A stretch of 7,264 bases of DNA from Lachnospira sp. UBA5912 (lineage in GTDB: Bacteria; Bacillota; Clostridia; Lachnospirales; Lachnospiraceae): the NCBI GenBank assembly GCA_002435585.1, contig DJDY01000156.1:4536-11799 (forward strand), read 5' to 3'. How positions within the stretch are numbered: the first letter of the stretch is position 1; each line of letters begins with the position of its first letter. Made by a program: the position numbers and the translations under genes. Shown one piece after another: positions 1 to 5,928 of the stretch. A model generated the notes under the pieces. The model had not been told where the DNA came from, did not search any database, and saw only the letters and a program-made list of their open reading frames with translations.

Positions 1-256
1 CACCTATGTTAAAAGCAACCAGTGCTTTGTTCATATTAACAGCATATACCTTATCTCCAGCCTTTAACTTTCTATCATCAGCAATTATACTTTTAAGATT
101 CTTATAACCGGCTGCCTCTAATATACGTACTCCTTCCTCAACACATTCTCTTTCTGTTTTACATAAAGATATGAACTTTCTATATTCGTCTGCAAAATCA
201 AACACTTTCTTTTTCATGTCTTCATCATACTTATTCCATGCATTTAATCTTTCCAT
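1..256 (-). CDS. M18 family aminopeptidase, N-terminal part (cut by window edge)
   Basis: Only the first 85 codons are present; the gene continues past the left edge. The translation begins MERLNAWNKYDEDMK and contains KTERECVEEGVRILEAAGYKN, followed by LKAGDKVYAVNMNKALVAFNIG. This matches the N-terminus of the M18 (aspartyl/aminopeptidase I) zinc metallopeptidases as I know them: a helical opening, then a KAGDKVYxVNxxKxxxxFxIG strand segment before the metal-binding domain. Family members are cytoplasmic and remove N-terminal residues, often acidic ones, from peptides. The zinc ligands lie outside the window, so catalytic competence cannot be judged. The ATG at 256 is supported by a GGAGGT ribosome binding site at 268-273, 11 bases upstream. 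It follows scpB on the same strand after a 148-base gap, so it may be last in the scpA-scpB transcript or have its own promoter. Confidence 0.8.
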   Translation of the reverse strand, partial: MERLNAWNKYDEDMKKKVFDFADEYRKFISLCKTERECVEEGVRILEAAGYKNLKSIIADDRKLKAGDKVYAVNMNKALVAFNIG

Positions 257-299
257 AATGTTCTGATACCTCCATCTTTATAAACTGTGCTATATTAAA

Positions 300-312
300 A
301 ACATATTATGTT
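300..312. repeat. 13-bp palindrome between scpB and the M18 gene
   Basis: AACATATTATGTT is a perfect palindrome with arms AACATA/TATGTT around one central base. It lies 44 bases upstream of the M18 start, where an operator for that gene could sit. In DNA this AT-rich a palindrome of this size can arise by chance, and no protein is known to bind it. A second one, CTGTATCATACAG at 347-359, lies between it and the scpB stop. Neither is followed by a T-tract on the minus strand, so I do not call a terminator, and no convincing promoter was found in the gap 257-404. Confidence 0.3.
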
Positions 313-404
313 CTAGATTCGTATTCTCACCTGATAATTACTATTTCTGTATCATACAGGCTTATATCATATAAACTCTGATATACAGGTAATATACCAA
401 TCAA

Positions 405-1013
405 TCATATATCCAGTGTAAGCTGTCCGTCATCTGCATCTTCTCCAGCCTTTATCTCACTTGATATCTCATATTCAGCTTCCTCTTTATACTGCTCAAT
501 CATATCCTCACTTATTACCGGAAGCTCATCTATAGACTGTACACCAAACGTTCTTAAGAACTCTTTTGTAGTTCCAAAAAGCATAGGTCGTCCAGGTGCA
601 TCAAGCCTTCCAACCTCTTTAACCAGACCTAACTCTATAAGCTTATTAACTGCCCTGTCAGAATTAACGCCTCTTATTTTTTCTATTTCCAGCTTGGTAA
701 TAGGCTGTTTATACGCTATTATCGATAATGTTTCAAGCGCTGCATCTGATAAAGTGTACTTTTTGGGCTGACTGCATACCTTTATAAGTGTGTCGTAATA
801 TTCCTGTTTAGTACACATCTGAAAACTGCCTTCAAGTTCTATTATCTTGATTCCTCTTCCTTCATCCTCATAATAATCCATCATATTATGGATTATTTTA
901 ACAGTAGTATCAACATCGTGGTCTATTGCAGCCGCAATCTTTTCTGCCTCTACCGATTCACCCATCGTAAAAAGTATGGCCTCTATAGCCGCCTCTGTTT
1001 GTTTTATATTCAT
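405..1013 (-). CDS. scpB: Segregation and condensation protein ScpB
   Basis: This 202-residue protein is the dimeric winged-helix (kite) subunit that binds ScpA and helps the SMC-ScpA complex compact and segregate the chromosome on the nucleoid. The first winged helix is about residues 3-80, starting with IKQTEAAIEAILFTMGE. The second is about 83-165 and contains the family hallmarks LSDAALETLSIIAYKQPIT, GVNSDRAVNKLIELGLV and GRPMLFGTTKEFLRTFG. An acidic tail follows. Length is normal for the family. I chose the ATG at 1013 rather than the longer reading from 1046 because homologues begin at this point and a GAGG site lies 6 bases before it. It lies 81 bases downstream of the scpA stop on the same strand, the usual scpA-scpB operon order. 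Confidence 0.96.
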   Translation of the reverse strand: MNIKQTEAAIEAILFTMGESVEAEKIAAAIDHDVDTTVKIIHNMMDYYEDEGRGIKIIELEGSFQMCTKQEYYDTLIKVCSQPKKYTLSDAALETLSIIAYKQPITKLEIEKIRGVNSDRAVNKLIELGLVKEVGRLDAPGRPMLFGTTKEFLRTFGVQSIDELPVISEDMIEQYKEEAEYEISSEIKAGEDADDGQLTLDI

Positions 1014-1019
1014 AATAAT

Positions 1020-1023
1020 CCTC
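1020..1023 (-). promoter_or_regulatory. Ribosome binding site that sets the scpB start
   Basis: On the minus strand GAGG is followed by six bases (ATTATT) and the ATG at 1013. The upstream in-frame ATGs at 1025 and 1046 have no purine-rich site at a suitable distance. Confidence 0.7.
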
Positions 1024-1094
1024 ATTTCTGCGAATATTCTACGCATAATAACATAATCGTCTTATCCACAAACATACTGTCAATCAGCTATATA

Positions 1095-1871
1095 CTAATC
1101 TTCAGATATATCCTCAATCAATTCAGGATTGCCAACTACATCTATATATATTTCTTCACAGGTTCCCTCTTGTCTTACTGTTATAAATCCAGTTTTCATA
1201 AGTTCAAGTATAACAAGAAATGTCACTATAACTGCGACCTTAGAAGCTCCTTTCATAAGAAGCTCCCTGAAACTGAAACTCTTATGCTCCATCATAAAAG
1301 CCTTTATGTCAACAAGCTTTTCTGACATGGTAACCTCTTCTTTTTCTATCTTTCCGAACTTGCTTCTTACAGGATCAACCTTATCCTCTTTTCTTTTCAT
1401 AACGTCTGCAAATATCGCATTGAGCTTAAGAAGATTCATATCACCGATTACCTCATTAAGATCAAGTGGTGGTGTATATCCACTTACCTCTTTGGGGATA
1501 TCAGGCTTTCTATAATACGACTTGGCTGCATCAATCTGCTGCCCTTTCAGTTCCTCCGCCATTGCCTTAAACAACTTGTACTGCAATAACTGTTCAACAA
1601 GTTCTGCCCTTGGATCCTCTTCATTACCATCCTCATCCACTTCTTTAGGAAGTAGCATCCTGCATTTTATATCAAGTAATGTTGCTGCCATAACAAGGAA
1701 TTCGCTTACTATATCAAGATCCTCTTCCTGCATCTTTCTTACATATTCCATATACTGCTCTGTAATATCAGCAATAGGAATGTCATATATATTAACTTTA
1801 TTCTTATCTATAAGATGTAATAAAAGATCCAGCGGACCTTCAAACGCCTGTAATTTAACGCTAATCCCCAT
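1095..1871 (-). CDS. scpA: Segregation and condensation protein ScpA (kleisin)
   Basis: This 258-residue protein is the kleisin that bridges the two heads of the SMC dimer and binds ScpB; it acts in chromosome condensation and segregation. The N-terminal domain shows the diagnostic FEGPLDLLLHLIDKNKVNIYDIPI at residues 10-33 and then LVMAATLLDIKCRMLLP at 59-75, the helical part that contacts the SMC neck. The middle (about 95-180) is charged and would carry the ScpB-binding segment. The C-terminal winged helix (about 185-245), which caps the other SMC head, includes SFSFRELL and VIVTFLVILELMKTGFI. The open frame extends to 2024, but homology starts at MGISVKLQAFEG, so the ATG at 1871 is the start. 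Its ribosome site is weak (AAAGG about 14 bases upstream). The gene is divergent from the YihY-family gene and heads the scpA-scpB transcript. Confidence 0.96.
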   Translation of the reverse strand: MGISVKLQAFEGPLDLLLHLIDKNKVNIYDIPIADITEQYMEYVRKMQEEDLDIVSEFLVMAATLLDIKCRMLLPKEVDEDGNEEDPRAELVEQLLQYKLFKAMAEELKGQQIDAAKSYYRKPDIPKEVSGYTPPLDLNEVIGDMNLLKLNAIFADVMKRKEDKVDPVRSKFGKIEKEEVTMSEKLVDIKAFMMEHKSFSFRELLMKGASKVAVIVTFLVILELMKTGFITVRQEGTCEEIYIDVVGNPELIEDISED

Positions 1872-1908
1872 TACAAACAACCATACCTTTCTTATCTTTA
1901 ACTTATAC

Positions 1909-1937
1909 ATTTTACATAAAACAAGATATAAATGCAA
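1909..1937 (-). promoter_or_regulatory. Possible promoter of scpA-scpB
   Basis: The minus strand shows TTGCAT at 1937-1932 and TAAAAT at 1914-1909 with a 17-base spacer, giving a predicted transcription start near 1902, about 30 bases before the scpA ATG. The -35 hexamer is poor (three of six bases), so the call is tentative. If right, the in-frame ATG at 1910 lies inside the -10 box and cannot be used. Confidence 0.35.
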
Positions 1938-1953
1938 GTTATTACACGTCTTA

Positions 1954-1982
1954 TTGATAATTTGCCAAAAATAACATATAAT
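1954..1982 (+). promoter_or_regulatory. Sigma-A-type promoter of the YihY-family gene
   Basis: TTGATA at 1954-1959 and a perfect TATAAT at 1977-1982 are separated by 17 bases. The predicted transcript starts near 1989, leaving a leader of about 23 bases that contains the AGGAG ribosome site at 2002-2006. Confidence 0.75.
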
Positions 1983-2011
1983 GTCATAACAATATAGAAA
2001 CAGGAGTATAT

Positions 2012-2896
2012 ATGAAGCTTGCAAGAATAATATTTACATTTCAGGAAGTATCTAAAAAAATAAATGAAGACAAGATAGCAGCTTATGCAGCACAGACATG
2101 TTACTATCTTCTACTTAGCTTTATGCCCTTCATAATAGCGCTTATTAACATAATACATTATTTTCCCGTTACTTCTGCTGACCTTTTAAGTCTGCTTGAA
2201 AACATAATGCCACAGGAATTCCATCCTATACTGGTAAGTATATTTGGCGATATTGAAAGTTCTTCTTCTGTCACATTACTTTCTTTAACAGCTATTGGTC
2301 TTTTATGGTCTGCTGGAAAAGGCTTTATGACTATAAAGGTATGCTTAAACAAGATAAATGACTGTGAATCAAACAGAAGCTGGTTTATCCAGCGTGTATT
2401 TTCAAGTCTTTATGCACTTATACTTTTATTATCAATATCTGCAAGCCTCTTAATCATAGTATTTGGTGAACACCTGCTTAAGTTTCTACAGGATCGTCTT
2501 GCCAACTTTGGAGGAAGGTTAGCACTCCTTGACACGATTTTTTCAAACAGGCTGTTTTTAGTTCCGGCGCTGCTGACTTTATTTTTTACAGTTATGTATA
2601 CATTTATACCTAATAAGAAAAAACATCTTATAGAAGAGATCCCAGGCGCATTCATTGCAAGCATTGGCTGGTTTTTATTCTCAGAATTGTATTCATTATA
2701 CATTACTTATATAGCCAATTATTCATATACGTATGGAAGTCTTACAACTTTCATGCTTCTTCTTGTCTGGATGTATATATGCATAATAATTCTATTCTTT
2801 GGTGCTGAGTTTAACACACTTATAGAAAAAAATATATTCCAGCCGTTTCTTATAACTAATAAAAAAAGAACTGCTGGCAATGAAAATAAATCATAA
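2012..2896 (+). CDS. YihY/BrkB family integral membrane protein
   Basis: This 294-residue protein has about six hydrophobic membrane segments, near residues 28-50, 88-108, 129-152, 180-199, 212-236 and 244-268. It carries family hallmarks: AAYAAQTCYYLLLSFMPF at 23-40, WSAGKGFMTIKVCLNKI at 99-115, the PGAF...W...SELYSLYITYIANYSYTYGSL stretch at 211-244, and LLVWMYICIIILFFGAEFN at 250-268. YihY/BrkB proteins are inner-membrane proteins of unclear function. The old label ribonuclease BN was an error for this family, and I assign no activity. The length is typical. The ATG at 2012 follows AGGAG at 2002-2006 by 5 bases. It is transcribed from a strong promoter divergent to scpA and appears monocistronic, since the next gene is convergent. 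The C-terminal tail is short, basic and presumably cytoplasmic. Confidence 0.92.
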   Translation: MKLARIIFTFQEVSKKINEDKIAAYAAQTCYYLLLSFMPFIIALINIIHYFPVTSADLLSLLENIMPQEFHPILVSIFGDIESSSSVTLLSLTAIGLLWSAGKGFMTIKVCLNKINDCESNRSWFIQRVFSSLYALILLLSISASLLIIVFGEHLLKFLQDRLANFGGRLALLDTIFSNRLFLVPALLTLFFTVMYTFIPNKKKHLIEEIPGAFIASIGWFLFSELYSLYITYIANYSYTYGSLTTFMLLLVWMYICIIILFFGAEFNTLIEKNIFQPFLITNKKRTAGNENKS

Positions 2897-2904
2897 TAAA
2901 ACTG

Positions 2905-2924
2905 AATCGATAAAAATCGATAAA
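2905..2924 (+). repeat. Tandem 10-bp direct repeat after the YihY-family gene
   Basis: AATCGATAAA occurs twice without a gap immediately downstream of the stop codon. Each unit contains the palindrome ATCGAT. No function is evident and it may be chance. Confidence 0.4.
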
Positions 2925-2964
2925 ATATTAAAAATCACATTGACAAGAAAATATGAAAACGTCA

Positions 2965-3073
2965 AACAGGACTACCCTGTTAAGAATGCACTATAATACA
3001 CATCAATAATAACGCCATTATCATTTTATGCATACATGTATTATATAATCATTATTGACCGGGCAGTCCTGTT
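2965..3073. repeat. 109-bp segment bounded by 13-bp inverted repeats in a convergent gap
   Basis: AACAGGACTACCC at 2965-2977 is the inverse of GGGCAGTCCTGTT at 3061-3073 with one mismatch. In a minus-strand RNA that mismatch becomes a G-U pair, so all 13 positions can pair. The left arm can also pair locally (AACAGG 2965-2970 with CCTGTT 2976-2981). The AT-rich interior holds two more inverted pairs: TATAATACA (2992-3000) with 3037-3045, and TCAATAAT (3003-3010) with 3051-3058. These cross one another, so both cannot form in a simple nested fold. On the plus strand the right arm is followed by ATATTTTTTAA. It lies between the convergent ends of two genes and could be a bidirectional terminator with a large loop, a structured 3' region, or a small MITE-like insertion; no clear target duplication is visible. 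The rest of the gap 2897-3153 shows no gene. Confidence 0.5.
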
Positions 3074-3153
3074 ATATTTTTTAATATTCTATATTTTGCA
3101 TTTCATTTATGTTCTGCATTCTTTATTTATTAAGAGGTATGCAGCTCTTTTAT

Positions 3154-5487
3154 TTATGAGGAGGTAACACTCTTTATCTGGACATTTTTATAAAACACCT
3201 TGAGAATATCTTCATAATCCATAGTTTCTGACATTTTTCTTACTGCATTCTGGCTCATTCCTATTCCATGTCCATAACCACCGCCATTTATCTTATATGC
3301 TGTTACATATTTATCGTCATTTTCACTATACACTGGCTTTACTGTTATAAATGCACTGGGCAGTATATCATAATGTGTTTCACCAGACTGTGTATTTATA
3401 ACAAACTTATTACTTCCTAATACTGTTCTTATTGTATTTTCACCTGCAATCACACATTCCGAATCACTACCCCTAACTAAAATCTCACTTGCTACCCCTC
3501 CACAACCTCTTTTAATAACATCCAAAGATTGAACTTTTCCGACATTGCTCACATTGGCATGCTCTTTGTTTCCATTCTGATCGTAAGTGTATACATTAGA
3601 TCTGGCGGATGCATAAGCAAGCTTGGAATTAATATTGTCTGATATATCCTTTATGCTTATAGTTGTATTCCACCTGTAAAGGGGAAATTCACTGTCATAA
3701 TCATCATTATGTACTTCTGTTATATATTGTTCAAAACATGTGTCATCTCTCATATCAATATCAGAAACAATTCTGCTTATATGTGTAGAACCATACATAG
3801 GATAGCCCTCATCATCACTCCCCCATGCACATACATCTGTTGAGTATCCACATGATGTCGAATAATAATATGTCTTGACTATCTCTCCATTATAGTACAC
3901 AGCTTTTCCTCTCGTCTGATCTACTGCAATATCTGCATCATTATTTCTGTTGGTATTATTGTATACCTGAAACGAAACACTATCATCAACGTGTGCTCCG
4001 TACTCGCCATAATAGTTATTCTCAAGCTGTGTATACGCATAACTTCTTGCACATACCGCCTGGCATTTAAGTGCATTCACGCCATATGATACAGGCATTT
4101 CACTTGGAACAACATACTTAAGATACTCCTCTATGTCAACCTCATTAACTACAGCTATTCCATCATCATATAACGCAAGTTCTATCTGGCCTTCATACCA
4201 TGGATACCCCTGTCCTCTTTTTATTGAATCTATACGTATGCTTCCATTGTCTGTATACAGTTTAATTCTTCCAGACTTTAGTCTTTCGTCCGATTTATCT
4301 ATAACAAGATGCTCACCTGGCCATACATCTGTTATAGTATCGTTATATAACATATGAATAGTTACATCAGAATCCACTTCCACACTGTCATGAAAAAGCT
4401 GCTTATAGCCAGTTGTCTTTAGCATAACCCTTATATTAGTCTGTACAAGCTTTCTTCCCTTCACAGCTCCACATATTTTTCCTTGTGCCACAACAAAATC
4501 CTCAAGTGAATAGCCAACAATAACCGAATCATAGCCACTTATTTTATCTCCATCTGTAACATCATATATCATAAAATTATCATCAACCGGTATCTTTCCA
4601 TATCCTTCTATTTCGATAAATGTCTCATTAGCAGAAAGAACTTTTCCACTTATAACATCACTTTTAATATCGATTTCTTTAAGTTTGCCTGCACTTATAT
4701 AAATATTGGCAAGACTATTTTCAACGAATCCATCTACCTTTCGCACTTTATATCTTCTTGTAATGCCATATATGTTGACATTTACATAACCATCCTCATA
4801 TGATTTAAGCAGCACATTGGCATACCATACATCATCAGACTTCTTATCCACCACGCACAAAAGACGATCTGCCCTTGTTATTGCTTCTATCGTTGTATCT
4901 ATATATGGATTGATTATAATTCCATCATATATATAACTTCCTTCTGTTGTATACACCATCCATTCTTCATTCAACGTATCTTTAGGAAGACCTGCTATAC
5001 CCAGTTCTTTTATTTTAATTTCACTGCCATATTTAAAATACCTGCAAAGATTATTAAAGCATTTTATAAATATATCCCTTTTCACTATTCTGTTATCGTA
5101 TTCGATAGCTTTATACGAATCTATTCCACACAGCTTAAGACAGTCATCCGGTGCATTTAACCTTGAAGCAAGTACACTTATGTCTTTATACTTTACATAG
5201 TCGTTAGGATTAGCGGCATTCATATACTCATTCATGTTCACATATTCCATATAAGGGCTATACCACTCTGCATCTTTTACAAAGCTGTCACAGTCATCAA
5301 CTTGTGCATATGCAATCATTCTTGCTGCAAATGCGTATGTTATGTATTCGGATCTGCTATTATCCATAAGATATGTTCTTATAACAACTGACAATACAGC
5401 TAGTACAACTACTATAATGCCATATACTAAAATATTCCTTTTTCTTACAACTACAGTCTTTACCATTTCAGAAAATATACCTTTCAT
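3154..5487 (-). CDS. Membrane-anchored SpoIID/LytB-domain protein, probable peptidoglycan lytic transglycosylase
   Basis: With the ATG at 5487 the protein has 777 residues. Residues about 18-39 form one hydrophobic helix after a basic N-terminus (VVVRKRN), so most of the chain should lie outside the membrane. Residues about 45-425 match no family I recognise; several short beta-rich stretches suggest small barrel-like domains. The SpoIID domain covers about 430-772. It contains VDIEEYLKYVVPSEMPVSYG (450-469), whose Glu463 corresponds to the catalytic glutamate of SpoIID, then NALKCQAVCARSYAYTQ, SFQVYN, AVDQTRGKAVYYNGE, YYYSTSCGYSTDVCAWG and the terminal GGGYGHGIGMSQNAV (735-749). SpoIID enzymes cleave denuded glycan strands during engulfment; LytB-type relatives act elsewhere in the wall. 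Two Cys residues (546 and 553) sit near where some SpoIID proteins bind zinc. Starts at 5589 (GTG, before the terminator at 5558-5580) and 5520 lack ribosome sites. The 5487 start also has only a weak one, and 5466 is possible. Much larger than sporulation SpoIID (about 350 residues), so its role is uncertain. Confidence 0.85.
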   Translation of the reverse strand: MKGIFSEMVKTVVVRKRNILVYGIIVVVLAVLSVVIRTYLMDNSRSEYITYAFAARMIAYAQVDDCDSFVKDAEWYSPYMEYVNMNEYMNAANPNDYVKYKDISVLASRLNAPDDCLKLCGIDSYKAIEYDNRIVKRDIFIKCFNNLCRYFKYGSEIKIKELGIAGLPKDTLNEEWMVYTTEGSYIYDGIIINPYIDTTIEAITRADRLLCVVDKKSDDVWYANVLLKSYEDGYVNVNIYGITRRYKVRKVDGFVENSLANIYISAGKLKEIDIKSDVISGKVLSANETFIEIEGYGKIPVDDNFMIYDVTDGDKISGYDSVIVGYSLEDFVVAQGKICGAVKGRKLVQTNIRVMLKTTGYKQLFHDSVEVDSDVTIHMLYNDTITDVWPGEHLVIDKSDERLKSGRIKLYTDNGSIRIDSIKRGQGYPWYEGQIELALYDDGIAVVNEVDIEEYLKYVVPSEMPVSYGVNALKCQAVCARSYAYTQLENNYYGEYGAHVDDSVSFQVYNNTNRNNDADIAVDQTRGKAVYYNGEIVKTYYYSTSCGYSTDVCAWGSDDEGYPMYGSTHISRIVSDIDMRDDTCFEQYITEVHNDDYDSEFPLYRWNTTISIKDISDNINSKLAYASARSNVYTYDQNGNKEHANVSNVGKVQSLDVIKRGCGGVASEILVRGSDSECVIAGENTIRTVLGSNKFVINTQSGETHYDILPSAFITVKPVYSENDDKYVTAYKINGGGYGHGIGMSQNAVRKMSETMDYEDILKVFYKNVQIKSVTSS

Positions 5488-5557
5488 GTTGATAACAAGT
5501 TCTACTGTCTTGTACATCATAATATATATGTTAAAAAGACTGTTAATATTACCAAAA

Positions 5558-5580
5558 TAAAAAAAGTTGCAAGCCAACTT
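5558..5580 (-). terminator. Intrinsic terminator downstream of the 6S RNA
   Basis: On the minus strand AAGTTG (5580-5575) and CAACTT (5569-5564) form a 6-bp stem with a 5-base loop GCTTG, followed at once by a T run (5563-5559, seven Ts counting the stem end). It would end a transcript that starts near 5791 at about 234 nucleotides. It lies 70 bases before the chosen start of the SpoIID-type gene, so that gene needs read-through or its own promoter, and none is obvious in 5488-5557. Confidence 0.7.
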
Positions 5581-5612
5581 ATAGCTCACAACTAAATAAA
5601 TTCAATCAGAAC

Positions 5613-5791
5613 AAACAATCCCAAAGCGCCGTTCCCCACGTTTTCGACTCCTAGCAATGCTAGGTGGGTTACCGCATCCAGACCGCTGCCATCCACTCAA
5701 AGGAGGCCCGACATTAGAATGGAGATATAGGAATCCCGTCGATGAAATGTAGGATCAAAATAAGTGAGGTTCTCGCACGCCCCAGGAAACT
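5613..5791 (-). ncRNA. ssrS: 6S RNA (regulator of the housekeeping RNA polymerase holoenzyme)
   Basis: A GC-richer, non-coding stretch of about 180 bases stands out from the AT-rich surroundings and has its own promoter and terminator. The ends pair: UUCC-U-GGGGCG near the 5' end (5788-5778) pairs with CGCUUU-GGGA (5628-5619), the closing stem expected of 6S RNA. The 5' half, CCUG..G.GUG...UUAUUUUGAUCC...AUCGACGG..UUCC, resembles my memory of Bacillus subtilis 6S-1, where UUUUGACC is the template of the product RNA. Here the equivalent UUUUGAUCC is at 5760-5752 and AUCGACGG at 5743-5736. A hairpin CCUAGC-AUU-GCUAGG (5664-5650) lies in the 3' half, as in the 3' strand of the central bubble of many 6S RNAs. 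6S RNA mimics an open promoter and restrains sigma-A RNA polymerase, mostly in stationary phase. Ends are approximate. The alternatives are another structured RNA such as the raiA motif, or a leader controlling the SpoIID-type gene. Confidence 0.68.
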
Positions 5792-5797
5792 TGTTTA

Positions 5798-5806
5798 ATT
5801 ATACCA
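5798..5806 (-). promoter_or_regulatory. Extended -10 promoter of the 6S RNA
   Basis: The minus strand reads TGG-TATAAT: a perfect -10 hexamer at 5803-5798 preceded by the extended -10 TGn motif. The predicted start is 5791 or 5790, exactly at the closing stem of the RNA. No good -35 hexamer is seen 17-18 bases upstream (AAGAAC). An inverted repeat AGAAC-N5-GTTCT at 5811-5825 covers that position. Confidence 0.72.
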
Positions 5807-5810
5807 TAAC

Positions 5811-5825
5811 AGAACTCTCTGTTCT
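5811..5825. repeat. Inverted repeat over the -35 region of the 6S promoter
   Basis: AGAAC TCTCT GTTCT has 5-bp arms around a 5-base centre. It overlaps the expected -35 position of the 6S RNA promoter, where a bound protein could repress or replace -35 contacts. It is short, and no known regulator is implied. Confidence 0.3.
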
Positions 5826-5928
5826 TTTCGATGTTTATATTCTACTACATAAATCGTTTCTACACAATATATTATGCAAAACTTTTTTAATTATGCGGAC
5901 ATATTTATGCTATTACCCGGTTTTCACA

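Noticed and set aside
888..1974. Plus-strand open frames across the scpA and scpB genes
   Set aside because: They are antisense shadows of two well-recognised genes, rich in Ser/Ile/Tyr with no domain-like sequence and no ribosome site.
1872..2024. Longer N-terminus for ScpA starting at 2024
   Set aside because: The extra 51 residues are unlike any ScpA, overlap the start of the divergent gene and the promoters of both genes, and lack a ribosome site.
2012..2896. Ribonuclease BN
   Set aside because: That label is a historical misassignment of YihY-family membrane proteins; the true RNase BN/Z is a soluble metallo-beta-lactamase-fold enzyme.
2992..2997. TATAAT as a promoter -10 box on the plus strand
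   Set aside because: There is no -35-like hexamer 16-18 bases upstream (GGACTA), and the TTGACA at 2940-2945 is 46 bases away.
2953..3009. 18-codon plus-strand open frame after the YihY-family gene
   Set aside because: It has no ribosome site or recognisable sequence, and lies inside the inverted-repeat segment; chance is enough.
3133..3149. Hairpin AAGAG/CTCTT followed by TTTTATTT as a plus-strand terminator
   Set aside because: The stem has only 5 bp, mostly A-T, with an 8-base loop, and it lies 236 bases after the YihY-family stop codon.
5488..5589. Longer SpoIID-type protein starting with GTG at 5589 or ATG at 5520
   Set aside because: The GTG start precedes an intrinsic terminator and overlaps its stem. 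Neither start has a ribosome site, and the added residues would precede the expected basic-plus-hydrophobic anchor.
5613..5791. raiA-motif RNA or a metabolite riboswitch
   Set aside because: Not firmly excluded. No raiA or comFC gene is adjacent, the paired ends and own promoter and terminator suit a free-standing RNA, and the 5' half fits 6S better; I recognise no riboswitch aptamer core.
5811..5825. LexA/SOS box
   Set aside because: The Gram-positive SOS box needs four bases between GAAC and GTTC; here there are five.
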